Shown: positions 62,874 to 64,000 of the stretch, one piece after another
Position numbering within the stretch: position 1 is the first letter of the stretch
Layout: each line of letters starts with the position of its first letter
Source: Chitinophaga sp. YR573
GTDB lineage: Bacteria > Bacteroidota > Bacteroidia > Chitinophagales > Chitinophagaceae
Reading direction: 5' to 3'
NCBI RefSeq assembly: GCF_900110995.1
Contig: NZ_FOJF01000002.1
Coordinates: 1,364,001-1,428,000, forward strand
DNA: 64,000 nt
Translations under genes and position numbers: made by a program
Notes under the pieces: model-generated
Told to the model about the DNA's origin: nothing
The model's database searches: none
What the model saw: the letters and a program-made list of their open reading frames with translations, nothing else

Positions 62874-64000
62874 ATGAAAATGTACATTTTTGCTATTCCT
62901 CTTGTACTATTGCAACTACATGCAGGGGCACAGGATAAAAAGCCGTTCACATTAACAGGCAATATCAAAGGGTTGAAGGACCGCTATATTTATCTTAGCT
63001 ATCCGGAAAGTGCAGAAAAATATCATACAGATAGTGTAATAACTAAAAACGGAAACTTTACTTTCAAAGGAGCATTGCAGGAGCCTTCACAAAGTAGCCT
63101 GACTTTTGATATCAGGGCACGTATGTATGGAGAAGGTGATATGGTTTCTTTCTTTATGGAACCTGGTAGTATGCAGATAACATCTAAGACCGGTCATTTG
63201 AAGGATGCAAAACTGACTGGTTCCAAAGTGCAGGATGAACAATATGTCCTGGATGAAGCCAGGGCTCCCGTTATGAAAAAGCTGGAACCAATATACAAAG
63301 CATATGAGGATCTTAACGAGGAATACAGGAAAGGCATGAAGGCTAAGAAATCGGAAGAAGAACTGGCACCCCTCAAAGCAAAATTAGAGAAGCTGAGGGA
63401 TGATATGGAACCATACCAGGAAGAAATGGGGAAGAAAGATTCGGTATTCATGGACCAGTATCCCAATTCCTATGTGACAGCACAGATGCTTCGTTACAAA
63501 ATCAGTAACCTCACTTATAAAGAAGCGGAAGCTTATTATGTAAAGATGTCTCCTGAAATGCAGCAAAGCACTAATGGAAAAGAATTGAAGAAAGAGATGG
63601 AAGCACTGCTTGCCGGTTCTCCCGGTAGTGTTGCGCACGTTTTTAGTAAAACAGATATCAACGGACAAACATTGAATCTGGACAGTCTGAAAGGCAGGTA
63701 TGTAATGCTGGATTTCTGGGCAAGCTGGTGTGGCCCTTGCCGTAAAGGTAATCCTCACCTGAAGGAATTATATTCCAAATACAAGGAGAAAGGATTTGAA
63801 ATTGTGGGCGTATCTGATGATGACAGTAATCCTGCGGCCTGGAAAAAAGCGGTAGCACAGGATGGTATTGGCATCTGGAGGCATGTACTTCGCGGACTGG
63901 ATTGGGATAAGAGAAGACAGAACCAGCCCAATCCGGAAGATACAAGCGATTATTATGGGATTCATTCTCTTCCTACCAAAATACTGATCGATCCCCAGGG
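62874..64000 (+). CDS. TlpA-like thioredoxin protein with DUF4369-like N-terminus (cut by window end)
   Basis: The first 375 codons of a gene that leaves the window at the right edge. Signal peptide MKMYIFAIPLVLLQLHAGAQ is followed by a DUF4369-like beta domain ('FTLTGNIKGLKDRYIYLSYP', 'ITKNGNFTFKGALQEPSQ'), a charged helical middle part (about 130-190) and a thioredoxin/AhpC fold with the redox motif WCGPC (Cys286, Cys289; 'MLDFWASWCGPCRKGNPHL'). Such proteins are periplasmic disulfide reductases or peroxiredoxin-like enzymes often found behind SusCD genes. Probably co-transcribed with the SusD gene. Confidence 0.9.
   Translation, partial: MKMYIFAIPLVLLQLHAGAQDKKPFTLTGNIKGLKDRYIYLSYPESAEKYHTDSVITKNGNFTFKGALQEPSQSSLTFDIRARMYGEGDMVSFFMEPGSMQITSKTGHLKDAKLTGSKVQDEQYVLDEARAPVMKKLEPIYKAYEDLNEEYRKGMKAKKSEEELAPLKAKLEKLRDDMEPYQEEMGKKDSVFMDQYPNSYVTAQMLRYKISNLTYKEAEAYYVKMSPEMQQSTNGKELKKEMEALLAGSPGSVAHVFSKTDINGQTLNLDSLKGRYVMLDFWASWCGPCRKGNPHLKELYSKYKEKGFEIVGVSDDDSNPAAWKKAVAQDGIGIWRHVLRGLDWDKRRQNQPNPEDTSDYYGIHSLPTKILIDPQ

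Overview
The window looks like chromosomal DNA of a Bacteroidota bacterium, most probably of the Chitinophaga type (Chitinophagaceae). The reasons are three SusC/SusD outer-membrane pairs, an ECF sigma/FecR pair feeding an STN-bearing SusC, SusD-type lipoproteins with a Cys box, a DUF3823 lipoprotein, a type IX secretion (T9SS) C-terminal domain, and promoters of the Bacteroidota form TTTG-N19/20-TAnnTTTG. No rRNA, tRNA, phage, IS element or CRISPR array was seen.

Layout. 1-4648 (+): the tail of a SusC, a SusD and a DUF3823 lipoprotein. 4703-16037 (-): a leucine-rich-repeat protein and, upstream of it, an operon of two tandem di-haem cytochrome c peroxidase/MauG-like proteins leading into a 2256-residue secreted protein that joins a PhoD-type and a PhoX-type phosphatase module with lectin-like, PKD and T9SS sorting domains. 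16169-18337: a MocR-type PLP-binding regulator divergent from a PNPOx-like flavoprotein, with direct repeats between them. 18368-32105: a mannoside-utilisation locus with a GntR/UTRA regulator, a secreted (alpha/alpha)6 hydrolase, SusC, SusD, a GH38-like alpha-mannosidase, a phosphomannose-isomerase-like protein, an MFS sugar porter and a ROK kinase. Two promoters in this locus carry the same 14-bp operator-like palindrome.

32154-38187 holds mostly uncharacterised small genes: a secreted protein, a DUF1415 protein, a hemolysin-III family protein, a DUF3592 protein, a small Sm-like protein and a HEAT-like protein. It also has a 340-bp non-coding gap with a strong terminator. A cluster of long GGCTCC/GGAGCC palindromes follows. 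38188-48541 (-) is an 11-gene Kdp potassium-uptake operon. It includes two tiny membrane peptides (kdpF and a 27-residue companion), a porin, a GNAT protein, a KdpD lacking its kinase half and a separate PAS histidine kinase. The sigma-54 activator at 48707-50047 sits just upstream and is the likely response regulator.

50212-55894 (+) is a three-gene operon with stop/start overlaps: a TonB-dependent receptor, an SsuD-like flavin monooxygenase and a sodium:solute symporter. It looks like a route for taking up and desulfonating organosulfonates without an ABC transporter. 55939 to the right edge (+) is an ECF sigma factor, a FecR anti-sigma, an STN-SusC, a SusD and a TlpA-like thioredoxin lipoprotein or periplasmic protein cut by the window end.

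The most interesting points are the PhoD-PhoX fusion with its peroxidase partners, the ABC-free sulfonate operon with an operator on its start site, the paired mannoside promoters, the tiny peptides at the head of the kdp operon, and the palindrome family.
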